A stretch of 64,000 nt of DNA from an uncultured Clostridia bacterium (GCA_947623955.1 CANQIP010000001.1:209516-273515), one strand, 5' to 3'; shown: positions 1 through 7,666, counted from the first letter of the stretch. Program-made: numbers and translations. Notes: generated by a model from the letters alone, not told the origin.

Positions 1-246
1 GACGTGCGCTTATCGTTTTGCCACTCGGCGTGAAACAAGAATTTAAGCGCGACGCGGTGGAACTGCTCGGACTGGACGAACCCGAATATGTGCGAAACAT
101 GACAGAGGTAAAAGCGGCGTCGGGCCGTATACTCTTGACGAATTATGAGCGTGTCCGTGACGGCGATATTGACCCGAAATACTTTACGGCAACATCGCTC
201 GACGAGGCGGCGGTGCTGCGGTCATTCGGCAGTAAGACATATCAGA
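1..246 (+). pseudogene. Phage/ICE helicase fragment cut by the window edge
   Basis: The frame is open from the first bases and has no start of its own, so the left edge cuts it. The visible residues (RILLTNYERVRDG, then LRSFGSKTYQ) match the core of the SNF2/DEAD-type helicases that phages and conjugative elements carry beside a DNA methylase. Members of that family run on for hundreds of residues after FGSKTYQ. Here the match stops near base 246 and the DNA becomes the reverse strand of an unrelated gene. I read it as a truncated piece at a DNA junction. The exact breakpoint is uncertain by about 10 bases. Confidence 0.6.
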
Positions 247-476
247 CGTGCGCGATTTGTTTTCGAATAGTCTTGCATCTGACCTGTGCCACCTATCGTT
301 AATGTGCCATCTTTATCGAGTGTCCATGTCACACTCGCGCCGTTTGCACCACAATCACCGCTATATTTTGTTTCATCGGTTTCAGCTGCTGCCGCACCAT
401 AACAGAAAAAACAAAGACATAGGCTCATAATAATTGCAACCGCAAATGCTGGCTTAAATGTGTTTTTTATTTTCAT
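247..476 (-). pseudogene. N-terminal fragment of a secreted BspA-type leucine-rich-repeat protein
   Basis: The start is at 476 with a GGAGA ribosome site upstream. Residues 1-30 form a signal peptide (MKIKN, hydrophobic core, GAAAAETDE). Next comes SGDCGANGASVTWTLDKDG followed by TLTIGGTGQMQDY, the repeat entry typical of BspA-like surface proteins of gut Firmicutes. Such proteins normally carry many more repeats. This one loses similarity after MQDYS and runs into the antisense of the helicase fragment, so it is a 5' fragment. It would have been exported if complete. Confidence 0.55.
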
Positions 477-516
477 GGTATAATTTTCTCCTTTCCACAA
501 CAATTATCTGGGCAAT

Positions 517-537
517 AAAAAAGGAGCCTTACAGCTC
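517..537 (-). terminator. Intrinsic terminator of the toxin gene
   Basis: On the minus strand a GGAGC/GCTCC stem is followed by TTTTTT. The toxin stop codon lies inside the stem. Confidence 0.7.
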
Positions 538-1071
538 CAAATCATCTTGTATGCCCGCACTTAATATTTTTTCATATTCTACGCATTTTTGTTCTAAGAA
601 CTTAAAATCGCAAGCATGTTGCTGAAGGCGTGCGTCAAAGCCTTTGGTTACCTTTGTATATGTACGCCGCGCCTTTTTTTCTATTCGTCCGGAAATGCTC
701 TGTATGTACCGTAACTGTTTAAGCAAGAATATCCGGCGCGCCTCGTTTGGCTCTTTTTTTATTTTCCGCAGTTTGATACAAGAATCGGGTACGGGTATCA
801 TGTAATTAAACCGCAGCGAACCCTTTACCTGATCATATGCGTCATCTCCAATCACAATCAATATATTCTCCGATTGTTTCTGTTTATATGACGTTACCGG
901 AACGTAATAGTTCAAATCATTGATATTCAATACTATTCCACACAGAAATTTTTGCTCTCTGTTTTTACCGTATTCCATATTAGGTACACAGGTAAATCCT
1001 CGTTCCGCTATCTCGGCGTTCTGCAGAAAATGTATATAGTTCTTATCTACATCGTAAAAATCTAACTTCAT
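529..1071 (-). CDS. Type III toxin-antitoxin system toxin, ToxN/AbiQ-like endoribonuclease
   Basis: A 180-residue protein, the usual size for ToxN/AbiQ/CptN toxins. The start at 1071 has GGAGGAG five bases upstream. Family landmarks in order: MKLDFYDVDKNYIHFL (first strand and helix), FLCGIVLNINDLNYYVPVTS (the central 'GIVL..N..Y..P.TS' segment), LRFNYMIPVP and LLKQLRYIQS. Family members cut RNA and are held by a repeat RNA encoded just upstream. That architecture is exactly what lies between here and base 1346. The family is known for phage defence by abortive infection and for element maintenance. Neighbours are conjugation-type genes, so either role is plausible. Called from motifs and context, not from a search. 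Confidence 0.85.
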   Translation of the reverse strand: MKLDFYDVDKNYIHFLQNAEIAERGFTCVPNMEYGKNREQKFLCGIVLNINDLNYYVPVTSYKQKQSENILIVIGDDAYDQVKGSLRFNYMIPVPDSCIKLRKIKKEPNEARRIFLLKQLRYIQSISGRIEKKARRTYTKVTKGFDARLQQHACDFKFLEQKCVEYEKILSAGIQDDLEL

Positions 1072-1090
1072 AGACACTCCTCCGTATAAA

Positions 1091-1120
1091 AATCGGCAGG
1101 GCGAATTGCCGCCCTGCCGA
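1091..1120 (-). terminator. Attenuating terminator between antitoxin RNA and toxin
   Basis: On the minus strand TCGGCAGGGCGG...CCGCCCTGCCGA-like arms (perfect TCGGCAGGGC/GCCCTGCCGA) close a small loop and are followed by TTTTT. It sits after the RNA repeats and before the toxin ribosome site. In type III systems such a terminator limits read-through so that antitoxin RNA exceeds toxin mRNA. Confidence 0.8.
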
Positions 1121-1311
1121 CTAAATCATAATTTCGCTCTTACGGTGGCGACGCACCTAACTCAATAATTTCGCTCTTACGGTGGCGATGCACCCTACCG
1201 CCGCGCCCTGCGCCATTTTCGTATAGCCACAGAGCCGCAGCGTTCCTTATAAATTCCCGCTCTTTTGGAGGCAGCGGCGGGCGGCTGCTATGAGATACAG
1301 ATTTTCTCTGT
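1121..1311 (-). ncRNA. Type III antitoxin RNA (ToxI-like tandem repeats)
   Basis: Two 37-nt tandem repeats lie at 1165-1201 and 1128-1164. On the transcript strand each reads GGTGC(A/G)TCGCCACCGTAAG followed by AGCGAAATTA. The repeats differ mainly in their last few bases. A third, degenerate copy may lie further 5' (AAGAGCGGGAATTTAT around 1250-1265). Type III antitoxins are 34-45-nt repeats that each fold into a pseudoknot which binds and inhibits the toxin. Copy number, unit length and position before an attenuating terminator all fit. Confidence 0.8.
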
Positions 1312-1317
1312 ATTTAT

Positions 1318-1346
1318 ATTATATCTTAAAAATACAGAAATGTCAA
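1318..1346 (-). promoter_or_regulatory. Perfect consensus promoter of the toxin-antitoxin locus
   Basis: On the minus strand TTGACA (1341-1346) and TATAAT (1318-1323) are separated by exactly 17 bases. Transcription should start near 1311 and cover the repeat RNA first. Confidence 0.85.
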
Positions 1347-1379
1347 TAAAAAATTGATTATTTTAAAAAAATTTTTTGC

Positions 1380-2252
1380 CTACATTTCCATATCGAAGTC
1401 GTCCGTCATTTCCGACATTTCGGCATCACGAGCATTGACGAATATCCCTGATATAATCTCCTTATCTTGGTCAAGAGCACGAGAGTACAAGTCCTCTTTT
1501 GCCTCTTTTTCCGTAGAGAAATAATGTCCCCAGTCATACTCGCCATTTCTGTCGCGTTTCCATGTTACATATTGTTCTTGTGCCGTCGGATTATAGCCCA
1601 AAACATAGCTTTCTTGATTTATGGTAATTCTATTAGTTATGTAATAGCCTCGATGTTCTTCTTTGCCATACAACGGCTCGTACGCCGCTGCGTCAGACAA
1701 TGTTTCGCCGACATTTTTATCCGGCAATGCACGTATTTTCCTGAGATTACGAATTATGTTATCTGCAATGTATTTTATGTTCTCATGACTATATGTTCCA
1801 AAATACAATTCTTTAGTTCTAAGCATATCAAGAATTTTCTTGTCAATTTCTATGCTTTCGTCAAGATTTTGTATTCTGCCCGCTTGTTCATAATCCTCAC
1901 CACGCTTAACAAACAAGTTGAAATTGTAGTAGCGGTTATATTCGTCGTCTATTGCTTGCGTAAATTGCTCACTGTTGTTTTTGCCGTAAATATGATTTAA
2001 TAACAGTGGCGCATCCGTTACAATAACCTCAACCTTGCCTCTCAAGCGCGACAGCCGATGTTTTGCAACCTCGAAAAGGTGTTCCTGATCATTTAATGCA
2101 GCATAGTTGCCTTCCCACACCAATTCTTTGGGATATTCAGGGACATATTCACAATTTATTCCCTTTTTCTTAAGTTCTGCTGCTACCGACCAGGCGCAGG
2201 TAGTTTTACCTGCGCCCGGTCCGGCGAAACAGTTGACAACCAGTGTATTCAT
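1380..2252 (-). CDS. AAA/P-loop ATPase of a conjugative element
   Basis: About 290 residues from an ATG at 2252 that follows AAGGAGGAG. A longer open frame exists upstream but has no ribosome site. Walker A is near the N-terminus (CFAGPGAGKTT). A Walker B-like strand VEVIVTDAPLLL follows, then FVKRGEDYEQAGRIQNLDES. This resembles the nucleotide-kinase-like AAA ATPases found in phages and ICEs. The C-terminal ~90 residues (YYITNRITIN, WGHYFSTEKEAKEDLY) form a separate domain that I do not recognise. The protein ends in DDFDMEM; the DUF4116 protein nearby ends in MEMEM. It lies 10 bases after the pilin-like gene 2263-2718 and just before the type III toxin-antitoxin promoter. Substrate unknown. 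Confidence 0.6.
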   Translation of the reverse strand: MNTLVVNCFAGPGAGKTTCAWSVAAELKKKGINCEYVPEYPKELVWEGNYAALNDQEHLFEVAKHRLSRLRGKVEVIVTDAPLLLNHIYGKNNSEQFTQAIDDEYNRYYNFNLFVKRGEDYEQAGRIQNLDESIEIDKKILDMLRTKELYFGTYSHENIKYIADNIIRNLRKIRALPDKNVGETLSDAAAYEPLYGKEEHRGYYITNRITINQESYVLGYNPTAQEQYVTWKRDRNGEYDWGHYFSTEKEAKEDLYSRALDQDKEIISGIFVNARDAEMSEMTDDFDMEM

Positions 2253-2262
2253 TGGCTCCTCC

Positions 2263-2718
2263 TTAATCATCATAGCGTGTGTTTTTGGATGTCTGAGAGA
2301 ATGGTATATCAAATCTATCCGGCAATATGCTCCGTACTGTAACAGGCTGAAGGCGTATTCTGCCGCGTACAGAGTATTTCGCGGGACTTTCCCGTAAATC
2401 TTCTTCATCAATTATAATCTGATACAAGAAATCACCATCGTCGGTAAATTTGGCGTTATTACTGTCAAGTTTCATTATATCGCGCAGATATACCTTGAAC
2501 TCGCTTGCAGCCACGTCTGTATTCATAACAGATGTGTGATTTATCCAATCTATATTCTGCATGGCGGCGTCCACTGATATGTTAAGACCCCTAGATATAT
2601 CTGTATCAACACTTTCTTTGACTGTAAAAATATGCGCATATTCGAATGTAATAAAACAGACTAATCCAAATATGAATATAAACGCTATAAAGCCAATTCC
2701 CGAAAATGCTTTTTTCAT
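2263..2718 (-). CDS. TadE/pilin-like membrane-anchored protein
   Basis: A 151-residue protein starting at 2718 (AGGTGATATT upstream). Residues 4-28 form one hydrophobic helix (FSGIGFIAFIFIFGLVCFITF). An extracytoplasmic region follows, with no catalytic motif visible. The size, single N-terminal helix and place in a run with a DUF4320-like protein, a small membrane protein and a TadC-like protein suggest a minor pilin or pseudopilin. The family name is an inference from context. Confidence 0.5.
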   Translation of the reverse strand: MKKAFSGIGFIAFIFIFGLVCFITFEYAHIFTVKESVDTDISRGLNISVDAAMQNIDWINHTSVMNTDVAASEFKVYLRDIMKLDSNNAKFTDDGDFLYQIIIDEEDLRESPAKYSVRGRIRLQPVTVRSILPDRFDIPFSQTSKNTRYDD

Positions 2719-2726
2719 AATATCAC

Positions 2727-3143
2727 CTACTTCCAGAATACTTGAGATATTCCAATAAATGTTTTTTCCATAGGTACGTTGACATCCAAGGGGGTGCCGA
2801 ATGTGGGATTCATAATCCTTATAACCGCATGATCTCGTATTGTTACCGAGAATGTATCCTTTATCTGGATTTTGTTTGTACCCGGTATGTAGCGTGCATT
2901 CCATGTTACGCTGTCAGGCTCAAGATTAAAATTATCCTCCAATTTATGCTGCAAATCAGTTATGCTCGCGTCGATGCGACCATTAGTTTCTACTGCCCGC
3001 ACAAGTGTTTTCGCCATATAATCCACATTTTGCTTTTGGATAAATATCGGCCAAAACGTGATAAACGTAAAAATCAATGCCGCAAAGAGGATAATCTCAA
3101 AAATTTGCCATATAAATACTGCGCCCCATTTACGCTTTAGCAT
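2727..3143 (-). CDS. DUF4320-like (TadE-like) pseudopilin
   Basis: A 138-residue protein. I chose the ATG at 3143 because GAGGTGATATGT precedes it; the GTG nine bases earlier lies inside that site. Residues 6-30 (GAVFIWQIFEIILFAALIFTFITFW) are a membrane helix. The rest (DYMAKTLVRAVETNGRID, then a beta-rich tail) resembles DUF4320 proteins of clostridial conjugative elements, thought to be TadE-like minor pilins. It is followed 8 bases later by the next pilin-like gene, so the genes are probably one operon. Confidence 0.6.
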   Translation of the reverse strand: MLKRKWGAVFIWQIFEIILFAALIFTFITFWPIFIQKQNVDYMAKTLVRAVETNGRIDASITDLQHKLEDNFNLEPDSVTWNARYIPGTNKIQIKDTFSVTIRDHAVIRIMNPTFGTPLDVNVPMEKTFIGISQVFWK

Positions 3144-3158
3144 ACATATCACCTCTTA

Positions 3159-3389
3159 TTAGTCCGAAAATCCGCTGGTAATTCTGCCGATCATGTCGGT
3201 AAATAATGTTCTCATGCCTTCATTCGACAACATCATGAATGTACCGCCGACCACAATCGCGACCAAAATCGCGATTATAATTTCAACAAAATGGGATAAG
3301 CCGGGCTTTCGCAGTGCGCCCAAAGCCGTAAACCTCGCGAATATGATTTTTTTCTCTGTTTCCTGTGTTAATTGTTCTAATTTTTTCAT
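3159..3389 (-). CDS. Small pilin-like membrane protein
   Basis: A 76-residue protein with a basic N-terminus, one hydrophobic helix at about residues 35-56 (VEIIIAILVAIVVGGTFMML) and a short C-terminal tail (FTDMIGRITSGFSD). This layout matches Flp-type prepilins and the small DUF6133-like proteins of ICEs. The gene is preceded by AGGAGAG and lies between the DUF4320-like and TadC-like genes. Confidence 0.5.
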   Translation of the reverse strand: MKKLEQLTQETEKKIIFARFTALGALRKPGLSHFVEIIIAILVAIVVGGTFMMLSNEGMRTLFTDMIGRITSGFSD

Positions 3390-3425
3390 TTTTAATCTCT
3401 CCTTTTTCTTTTATTTTTATTTGAT

Positions 3426-4271
3426 TTAGAAGTTCGATAGCTGTCGAGCAGCGTCCATTATAATAGGTGTAAGCATAATCAATACTAACATCAGACCCGT
3501 CGCATAAGTGGACACCTTGACCTTATCCGGCAATTCCTCTATAATCCGGCGTTTTGTTTCATTCGTTAAGACTTTCATTTCTTTTTCCATAAGTTGCAGT
3601 GATATACGCATATCATCACCCTTAATGCCGCCAAGCAAAATGTTAACAAAATTTGTCAACTGCGGGATACCAACACGGTCTGAAAAGCTAAGTAATGCGT
3701 TCTCCTCATTATCCGTCTTCAAATCCATAATTAGTAAATCCAAGTCGTAATGAAATTCAGGGCAAGCCGCCTGTCTATATTTTTCGACAATTTCAACAAG
3801 CTGGATATTATCGCCGCGGGCATGGTCATACATCATCACAAATTTGGGTAAATCGTGCTTGATAGCCTCATTTAAATCCTTAATCTGCTTTTTCACATTG
3901 TCCACATTGCTAAAAAACAGCCATACAGCCAACACGAGTGAAATTAGCGCAAGAAATTTAACACCGACGATTATACCAAATATGCTTGTCGCTGCCACCC
4001 ATAAGCTGATTACTATGTTGTTTGCATAAAACAGTTCCGGGGTTTCGCTTATTCCCACTCGTGCCATATTCCTGTCCATCTTTTCACGTCTTGCCGGATC
4101 CATTTTAATTAACTTAGAGATCGGTAAGGACAAGGGTTCAACAAAAAAACTCTTGAAGTCATCAGATAGATTTTTCTTCTTAACCAACCTTCGCGCCGCC
4201 CGCACCGATTGTCGAGATGGCAGTATAATTATCGTACTAACTATCTCATACAACCCAAATCCAATAAGCAA
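3426..4271 (-). CDS. TadC-like type II secretion F-domain protein
   Basis: 281 residues from a TTG at 4271. An AGGTGA sits seven bases upstream, but that stretch also encodes the end of the neighbouring frame. Membrane helices lie near the N-terminus, at residues ~85-125 and at ~255-275. The segment HDLPKFVMMYDH..., then NEENALLSFSDRVGIPQLTNFVNILLGGIKGDD, is the GspF/TadC pattern. TadC proteins are inner-membrane platforms for assembling thin pili. Relatives usually have some extra N-terminal residues, so the 5' end may be missing. With the three small genes downstream it makes a minimal Tad-like pilus set within a conjugative element. Confidence 0.7.
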   Translation of the reverse strand: MLIGFGLYEIVSTIIILPSRQSVRAARRLVKKKNLSDDFKSFFVEPLSLPISKLIKMDPARREKMDRNMARVGISETPELFYANNIVISLWVAATSIFGIIVGVKFLALISLVLAVWLFFSNVDNVKKQIKDLNEAIKHDLPKFVMMYDHARGDNIQLVEIVEKYRQAACPEFHYDLDLLIMDLKTDNEENALLSFSDRVGIPQLTNFVNILLGGIKGDDMRISLQLMEKEMKVLTNETKRRIIEELPDKVKVSTYATGLMLVLIMLTPIIMDAARQLSNF

Positions 4272-4546
4272 CGATAGTCACCTGCACCGGATGAAATACA
4301 GCCCGGATCACTGTTTCCTGTTTCATACTTTCCTGCTATATATCCCAAATATTCAACGGTTACTTCACTGTCGCCTTTGGCAATAGATAACGCCTCAATC
4401 GGATGTAAAATTACATAAATCGGAAATACAAGCAAACAGATACCGCCCACAATACTTACGACCAATATAATTATGAAATTATCACCACCAACCTTATCTT
4501 TAACTGCCTTTGCGACAGTAGCGACTGTTTTTGGATCTACTGCCAT
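4241..4546 (-). CDS. Conjugation membrane protein, truncated before its lysozyme-like domain
   Basis: The start at 4546 follows GAAGGTGATAAACAA. Residues 1-25 (DPKTVATVAKAVKDKVGGDN) and the membrane helix (FIIILVVSIVGGICLLVFPIYVI) match the N-terminus of a conjugation protein that continues into a lysozyme-like domain. The text GNSDPGCISSGAGD is the beginning of that domain, but the following residues (YRCLLDLGCMR, stop) come from the other frame of the TadC-like gene. I infer a deletion or junction near 4272 that removed the enzyme domain and fused this gene to the TadC-like frame. Confidence 0.5.
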   Translation of the reverse strand: MAVDPKTVATVAKAVKDKVGGDNFIIILVVSIVGGICLLVFPIYVILHPIEALSIAKGDSEVTVEYLGYIAGKYETGNSDPGCISSGAGDYRCLLDLGCMR

Positions 4547-4576
4547 TTGTTTATCACCTTCTTTCAATTGACAATA

Positions 4577-4614
4577 AAAAAAGAACAGCTTTATTTGGAA
4601 AACTGTTCTTTTTA
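4577..4614. terminator. Bidirectional intrinsic terminator
   Basis: AAAGAACAG and CTGTTCTTT arms close a 14-base loop, with A-run before and T-run after. It separates the DUF4116 gene from the pilus-type genes. Confidence 0.6.
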
Positions 4615-4625
4615 ATATAAATTAT

Positions 4626-5402
4626 TTACATTTCCATTTCCATAGTCATGGCATGTTCAGTTTGGAATTCGTCAGTTGATAATGTTTTTTCTACTGTACT
4701 TTGATCATTAATAACATCAAACAGGCATTCATTATCCGCATATTGTATTGATCTCCAGTTCTGTTTTAGTGCCGCCTGGATTATTTTTGGTGTTTGGTTT
4801 TTGACAAATTCCAACGCCATACCATCCTGTTGAACAGCTGCCATACACAATTCCGGTGTTTGATTTTTGATATTTTCAAGTACATAAGCATTCTGTTTGA
4901 CCGCCTCTATTTGCATCTTCGATGTTGGATTTTGCACATGATATATCGCCCTACCATCCTGCTGAACAGCCGCCATACAGAGTTCGGGCGTTTGCTCTCT
5001 AACATACATCAACGCCATACCATTCTGCCGCACAGCCGCCATACAAATCTCTGGTGTCTGCTCTTTAACGAGCTCCAATGTCTTACCATTCTGTTGCACA
5101 GCTGCCATACAAATCTCTGGTGTCTGCTCCTTGACTAGTTCCAACCCCCAAGCATTATTCTTTACAGCCGCCATGCAAAGCGCGGGAGTTTGTTCTTTGA
5201 CGTACTTCAATGCCTTATAATCCTGCTGAACAGCCGCCATACAGAGTTCGGGCGTTTGCTCTCTAACATGCATTAACGCCATACCATTCTGCCGCACAGC
5301 CGCCATGCAAAGTTCAGGCGTTTGTTTTTTTACGTACTGCAATTCAAAGCCGTCCTGTTGAACTTTTCTCAAAATATTTTGTTTAAAATTAAATATGCTC
5401 AT
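4626..5402 (-). CDS. DUF4116 repeat protein
   Basis: 258 residues from an ATG at 5402 preceded by AGGAGGTGAAAATT. After a 13-residue lead (MSIFNFKQNILRK) the protein consists of about nine tandem ~24-residue units of the form QTPELCMAAVQQDGxAL..VKE, the DUF4116 repeat. Neighbouring units are nearly identical at the DNA level, so the number may change by recombination. The last ~45 residues are non-repetitive and end MTMEMEM. DUF4116 proteins occur in mobile elements of gut Firmicutes and have no firmly known role. Helical repeats suggest a protein-binding surface. Confidence 0.75.
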   Translation of the reverse strand: MSIFNFKQNILRKVQQDGFELQYVKKQTPELCMAAVRQNGMALMHVREQTPELCMAAVQQDYKALKYVKEQTPALCMAAVKNNAWGLELVKEQTPEICMAAVQQNGKTLELVKEQTPEICMAAVRQNGMALMYVREQTPELCMAAVQQDGRAIYHVQNPTSKMQIEAVKQNAYVLENIKNQTPELCMAAVQQDGMALEFVKNQTPKIIQAALKQNWRSIQYADNECLFDVINDQSTVEKTLSTDEFQTEHAMTMEMEM

Positions 5403-5420
5403 AATTTTCACCTCCTACAA

Positions 5421-5862
5421 TTATGTCGAGGTCGTACCTGCGTCCTCATACATATCGCCGTTGACTGTAAAATCCCGACTAACGCTTGTGCACCATTCTG
5501 TGTCATCTACGCCGCCACCGTATATATCAAATGCGATTGTATGCCGTCTGGGTATATCCTTTGTACCGCTAAGCCATATATCAGTATATATTTTATCGTC
5601 ACCGACAACACTGTTATACGGAGCCGAGAACTCTGCTGTTTTATCTGTACTTGACGTTTTTGCCATATCTACCATACTGCCCTGTATGAATATACCGTCC
5701 AATGTGCTTGTCGTCCAACCAAGCCTTGCCGTTACTTTAGTAGGCGGCTTTGGGGTTTGTTTTGCCGCACGGTTTGTATTTGCACTCTTGCCACATTTGT
5801 AGTCTCTTGTTGCTTTGGTACACTCCCAACTGATACTTGTTTTTACCGTCGCATACGGGCCT
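5421..5862 (-). pseudogene. C-terminal fragment of a conjugation-type surface protein
   Basis: The frame is open from about 5862 with no start codon or ribosome site, giving TVKTSISWECTKATRDYKCG... through ARLGWTTSTLDGIF to a stop at 5421 (NGDMYEDAGTTST). The style (TVKT.I.W, PPTKVTARLGW, FTVNGDMYED end) matches the C-terminal half of a large ICE protein. The other half of the same kind of protein (HTYTDEDGNRHTCYHDYTY, KSGYGF) is found at 22682-23090 on the opposite strand. The two pieces could be one gene that was split. Confidence 0.45.
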
Positions 5863-5967
5863 TATCTCGAAGGGGGCACGCGTAAGATGTCAGCACGTCC
5901 TCATGTTGTACGAATTCTTGATGATGCTACGCCCAGAGCTATTGAGATTTACAGTGAACCGTATTAA
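5845..5967 (+). pseudogene. C-terminus of an HK97 gp10-type phage tail-completion protein
   Basis: The reading VAYGPYLEGGTRKMSARPHVVRILD ends at a stop at 5967. The pattern Y-G-x-Y-L-E-x-G-T-x-K-M-x-A-R-P is the classical end of HK97 gp10-like head-tail joining proteins. No N-terminus is present: upstream bases belong to a conjugation gene on the other strand. The next tail gene starts 17 bases downstream, as expected in a phage morphogenesis operon. Confidence 0.6.
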
Positions 5968-5983
5968 AACAGGAGGATTTTGT

Positions 5984-6253
5984 ATGTTTGAAGAAATCTT
6001 ATGGTCATATCTTTCAAAAAGCGATGATTTAGCTGAATTACTTACAACATATAACGGTAATCCGGCTGTTTTCAATCAGACAGCACCTAACGATATGGAC
6101 GAAATGTGGGACGCCAAAGACCATTACAACAGAGCCGTTTTTTATGCAGATATGCAAGCTGACACTGAGCGAAAAATAAGCGGCACGCTTGAAATAGACG
6201 TACACATGATTGATACAGACAACATAGAGCATATATGTCATTTGCGCCGGTAG
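5984..6253 (+). pseudogene. Phage tail protein (DUF3168-like), 3' end lost
   Basis: The ATG at 5984 has ACAGGAGG upstream. MFEEILWSYLSKSDDLAELLTTYNG, then AVFNQTAPNDMDEMWD and VVFYADMQADTERKISG-type text match the tail-terminator/minor tail proteins that follow gp10 in siphophages. After TLEIDVHM the match weakens and the last residues (HICHLRR) are the antisense of a capsid gene, so the gene breaks near 6245. Confidence 0.5.
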
Positions 6254-6347
6254 GGAAGTAGCGATCATGGAAGAATGTCGCTCTCGGCACGATTTCTTCC
6301 GTAATCGCCATCAACATATAATTGTCAAAAAAATCAAGATTAGGCAT
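6245..6347 (-). pseudogene. N-terminus of a phage major capsid protein
   Basis: From an ATG at 6347 the frame gives MPNLDFFDNYMLMAITEEIVP, then RATFFHDRYFPTGANDIY. This is the start pattern of the E/HK97-like major capsid proteins found with a decoration protein. A complete capsid gene would be ~330 residues. After ANDIY it runs into the reverse of the tail gene. The decoration gene lies 15 bases upstream in operon order, so the left part of the head module is genuine and the rest is missing. Confidence 0.6.
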
Positions 6348-6362
6348 TGTTTATTTCCTCCT

Positions 6363-6749
6363 TTAGTTTGCTGCCATAGCAGATTTAAAGACGATACCGT
6401 ATTTGCGAAGCGTGTCATAATCTTCGGCGGATATGGTATATTCGTCTTTTACGATTACTTTGTTTTCGTTGAAACAGCCCGCTGTGTAAACTGTTGCGAT
6501 AACATCTTCGGATGTTCCGACTGTCACATCATCGCACAGAATACAGTCCGCTGTAACCGTTCCGTCCTCGGTACCAAGAATGACAAGCTTATTGTCGGTG
6601 CTGCTGACACCGAAAATGGTACCTCTCTTGTAGGTCGTTTCCTCTTCGAGCTTGCGGATTGTTTTTCCGCGCACTTCTGTTTTGGGGGTAATGTCGGCTA
6701 TAAGACCGTCGAGCTCAACATCACCGAGCTTCTTTGATAATTCAGCCAT
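6363..6749 (-). CDS. Phage head decoration protein
   Basis: A 128-residue protein between the protease and capsid genes, the standard place for gpD-like head-stabilising proteins. The second half shows the family pattern (KRGTIFGVSSTDNKLVILG, ADCILCDDVTVG, VYTAGCFNENKV, then DTLRKYGIVFKSAM). It would trim the outside of the capsid. The start at 6749 follows AAGGAGGAC, which overlaps the end of the protease gene, consistent with coupled translation. Confidence 0.7.
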   Translation of the reverse strand: MAELSKKLGDVELDGLIADITPKTEVRGKTIRKLEEETTYKRGTIFGVSSTDNKLVILGTEDGTVTADCILCDDVTVGTSEDVIATVYTAGCFNENKVIVKDEYTISAEDYDTLRKYGIVFKSAMAAN

Positions 6750-6752
6750 GAT

Positions 6753-7428
6753 TTAGTCCTCCTTCCTTTTTCCGAACAGAGCCGATACCTGCTCGCGTGC
6801 TTCGCTCATACGCTGTTCTGCTGTTTTTTCGGCTTCCTGCTCAGGATCTTCTCCCGGAGCGGCACCGACTTTGTCGGTATTGGATGCCTCGGCGTCTTTC
6901 TTCATGCCAGAGATGAAAGATTTCCCGTCTTTTGCAGCCTGCTGTGCCGCCCGATATGCAAGCTCCTGCGCGGTACACGCGTCATCGCCATACTTTGCGG
7001 CATTGACAAGACTGTCATCAAACAATCCTGCGACTTCATCAATGGCACGAATTCTCTCGCGTTCTGCCGATACGGCGGCGGAAACTGCCGCGTCGGAGTC
7101 AACGCTCATTTTTGCAGATTCTTCTATCTGCTTTACCTGCTCCGGATATTCATCGCGGAGCTCCTCAACTGTTTTCGGCATTGAAATTCCTCCTTTTCTG
7201 CCTGCCGGAGTTACCGGCTTATTTGATGTATTTGTCGTTTCTGCATTTTCAGCAGTTTTGACCATAGGTATATTGTCGGGGACGCTCATTCCCGGCGTAA
7301 GGTGCATTTTGCGACCGCGCACAAAAAGACTGTGCCTGTCGTTGCTTGCTGCTATATCAATCGGCTCTGCGTCCTCCAGGAGCTCGTCTGCAAATCCCTT
7401 CTCAACAGCTTCACTCCTTTCAGCAAAT
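6753..7428 (-). pseudogene. C-terminal part of a phage head maturation (ClpP-type) protease
   Basis: The frame is open up to about 7428 (SEAVEKGFADELLEDAEPIDIAAS). The stretch EAVEKGFADEL is the last helix of the ClpP-like fold of head maturation proteases. Downstream is the usual low-complexity scaffold-like tail rich in Ala, Glu and Lys. The catalytic Ser and His lie in the missing N-terminal part. The frame abuts a DNA-binding gene ending at 7432, so the junction lies near 7430. An internal GTG at 7322 could start a scaffold-like product, but I see no strong ribosome site. Confidence 0.6.
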
Positions 7429-7431
7429 CCT

Positions 7432-7647
7432 CTAAATTTTCAGAAAGCTCTTTACTTTTTCGGTATTAAACTTGCGGCTTGCACCGACTGTAATATACAA
7501 ATCGTTGTATTCTCCGCGTTCAAGTCGTGTTGATAACGTCACAGCACTTATTTCAAGTATTCTCGCAAACTCGTTTTGATTAAGCCATGCGTAATTTAAC
7601 AGCGCATCGCGTTCCTCCAACGTAAGCCGTTGAGCCGCCATTTTCAT
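7432..7647 (-). CDS. Small excisionase/helix-turn-helix DNA-binding protein
   Basis: 71 residues; the ATG at 7647 has GGGAGGTGATGACTA upstream. The sequence (RLTLEERDALLNYAWLNQNEFARILEIS...) contains a helix-turn-helix at residues ~18-40, and it ends VGASRKFNTEKVKSFLKI, typical of Xis/AlpA-like proteins with a wing. It is the second gene leftward from the prophage control region and has an operator (7667-7681) in front of it. Confidence 0.5.
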   Translation of the reverse strand: MKMAAQRLTLEERDALLNYAWLNQNEFARILEISAVTLSTRLERGEYNDLYITVGASRKFNTEKVKSFLKI

Positions 7648-7666
7648 TAGTCATCACCTCCCTTAA

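Noticed and set aside
1128..1201. Short tandem repeats as a possible CRISPR array.
   Set aside because: Only two contiguous copies with no spacers; they fit type III antitoxin repeats instead. No CRISPR array or cas gene was seen in the window.
4626..5402. Repeated DNA units as a CRISPR or satellite array.
   Set aside because: The units are 72-75 bases, in frame, and encode the DUF4116 repeat.
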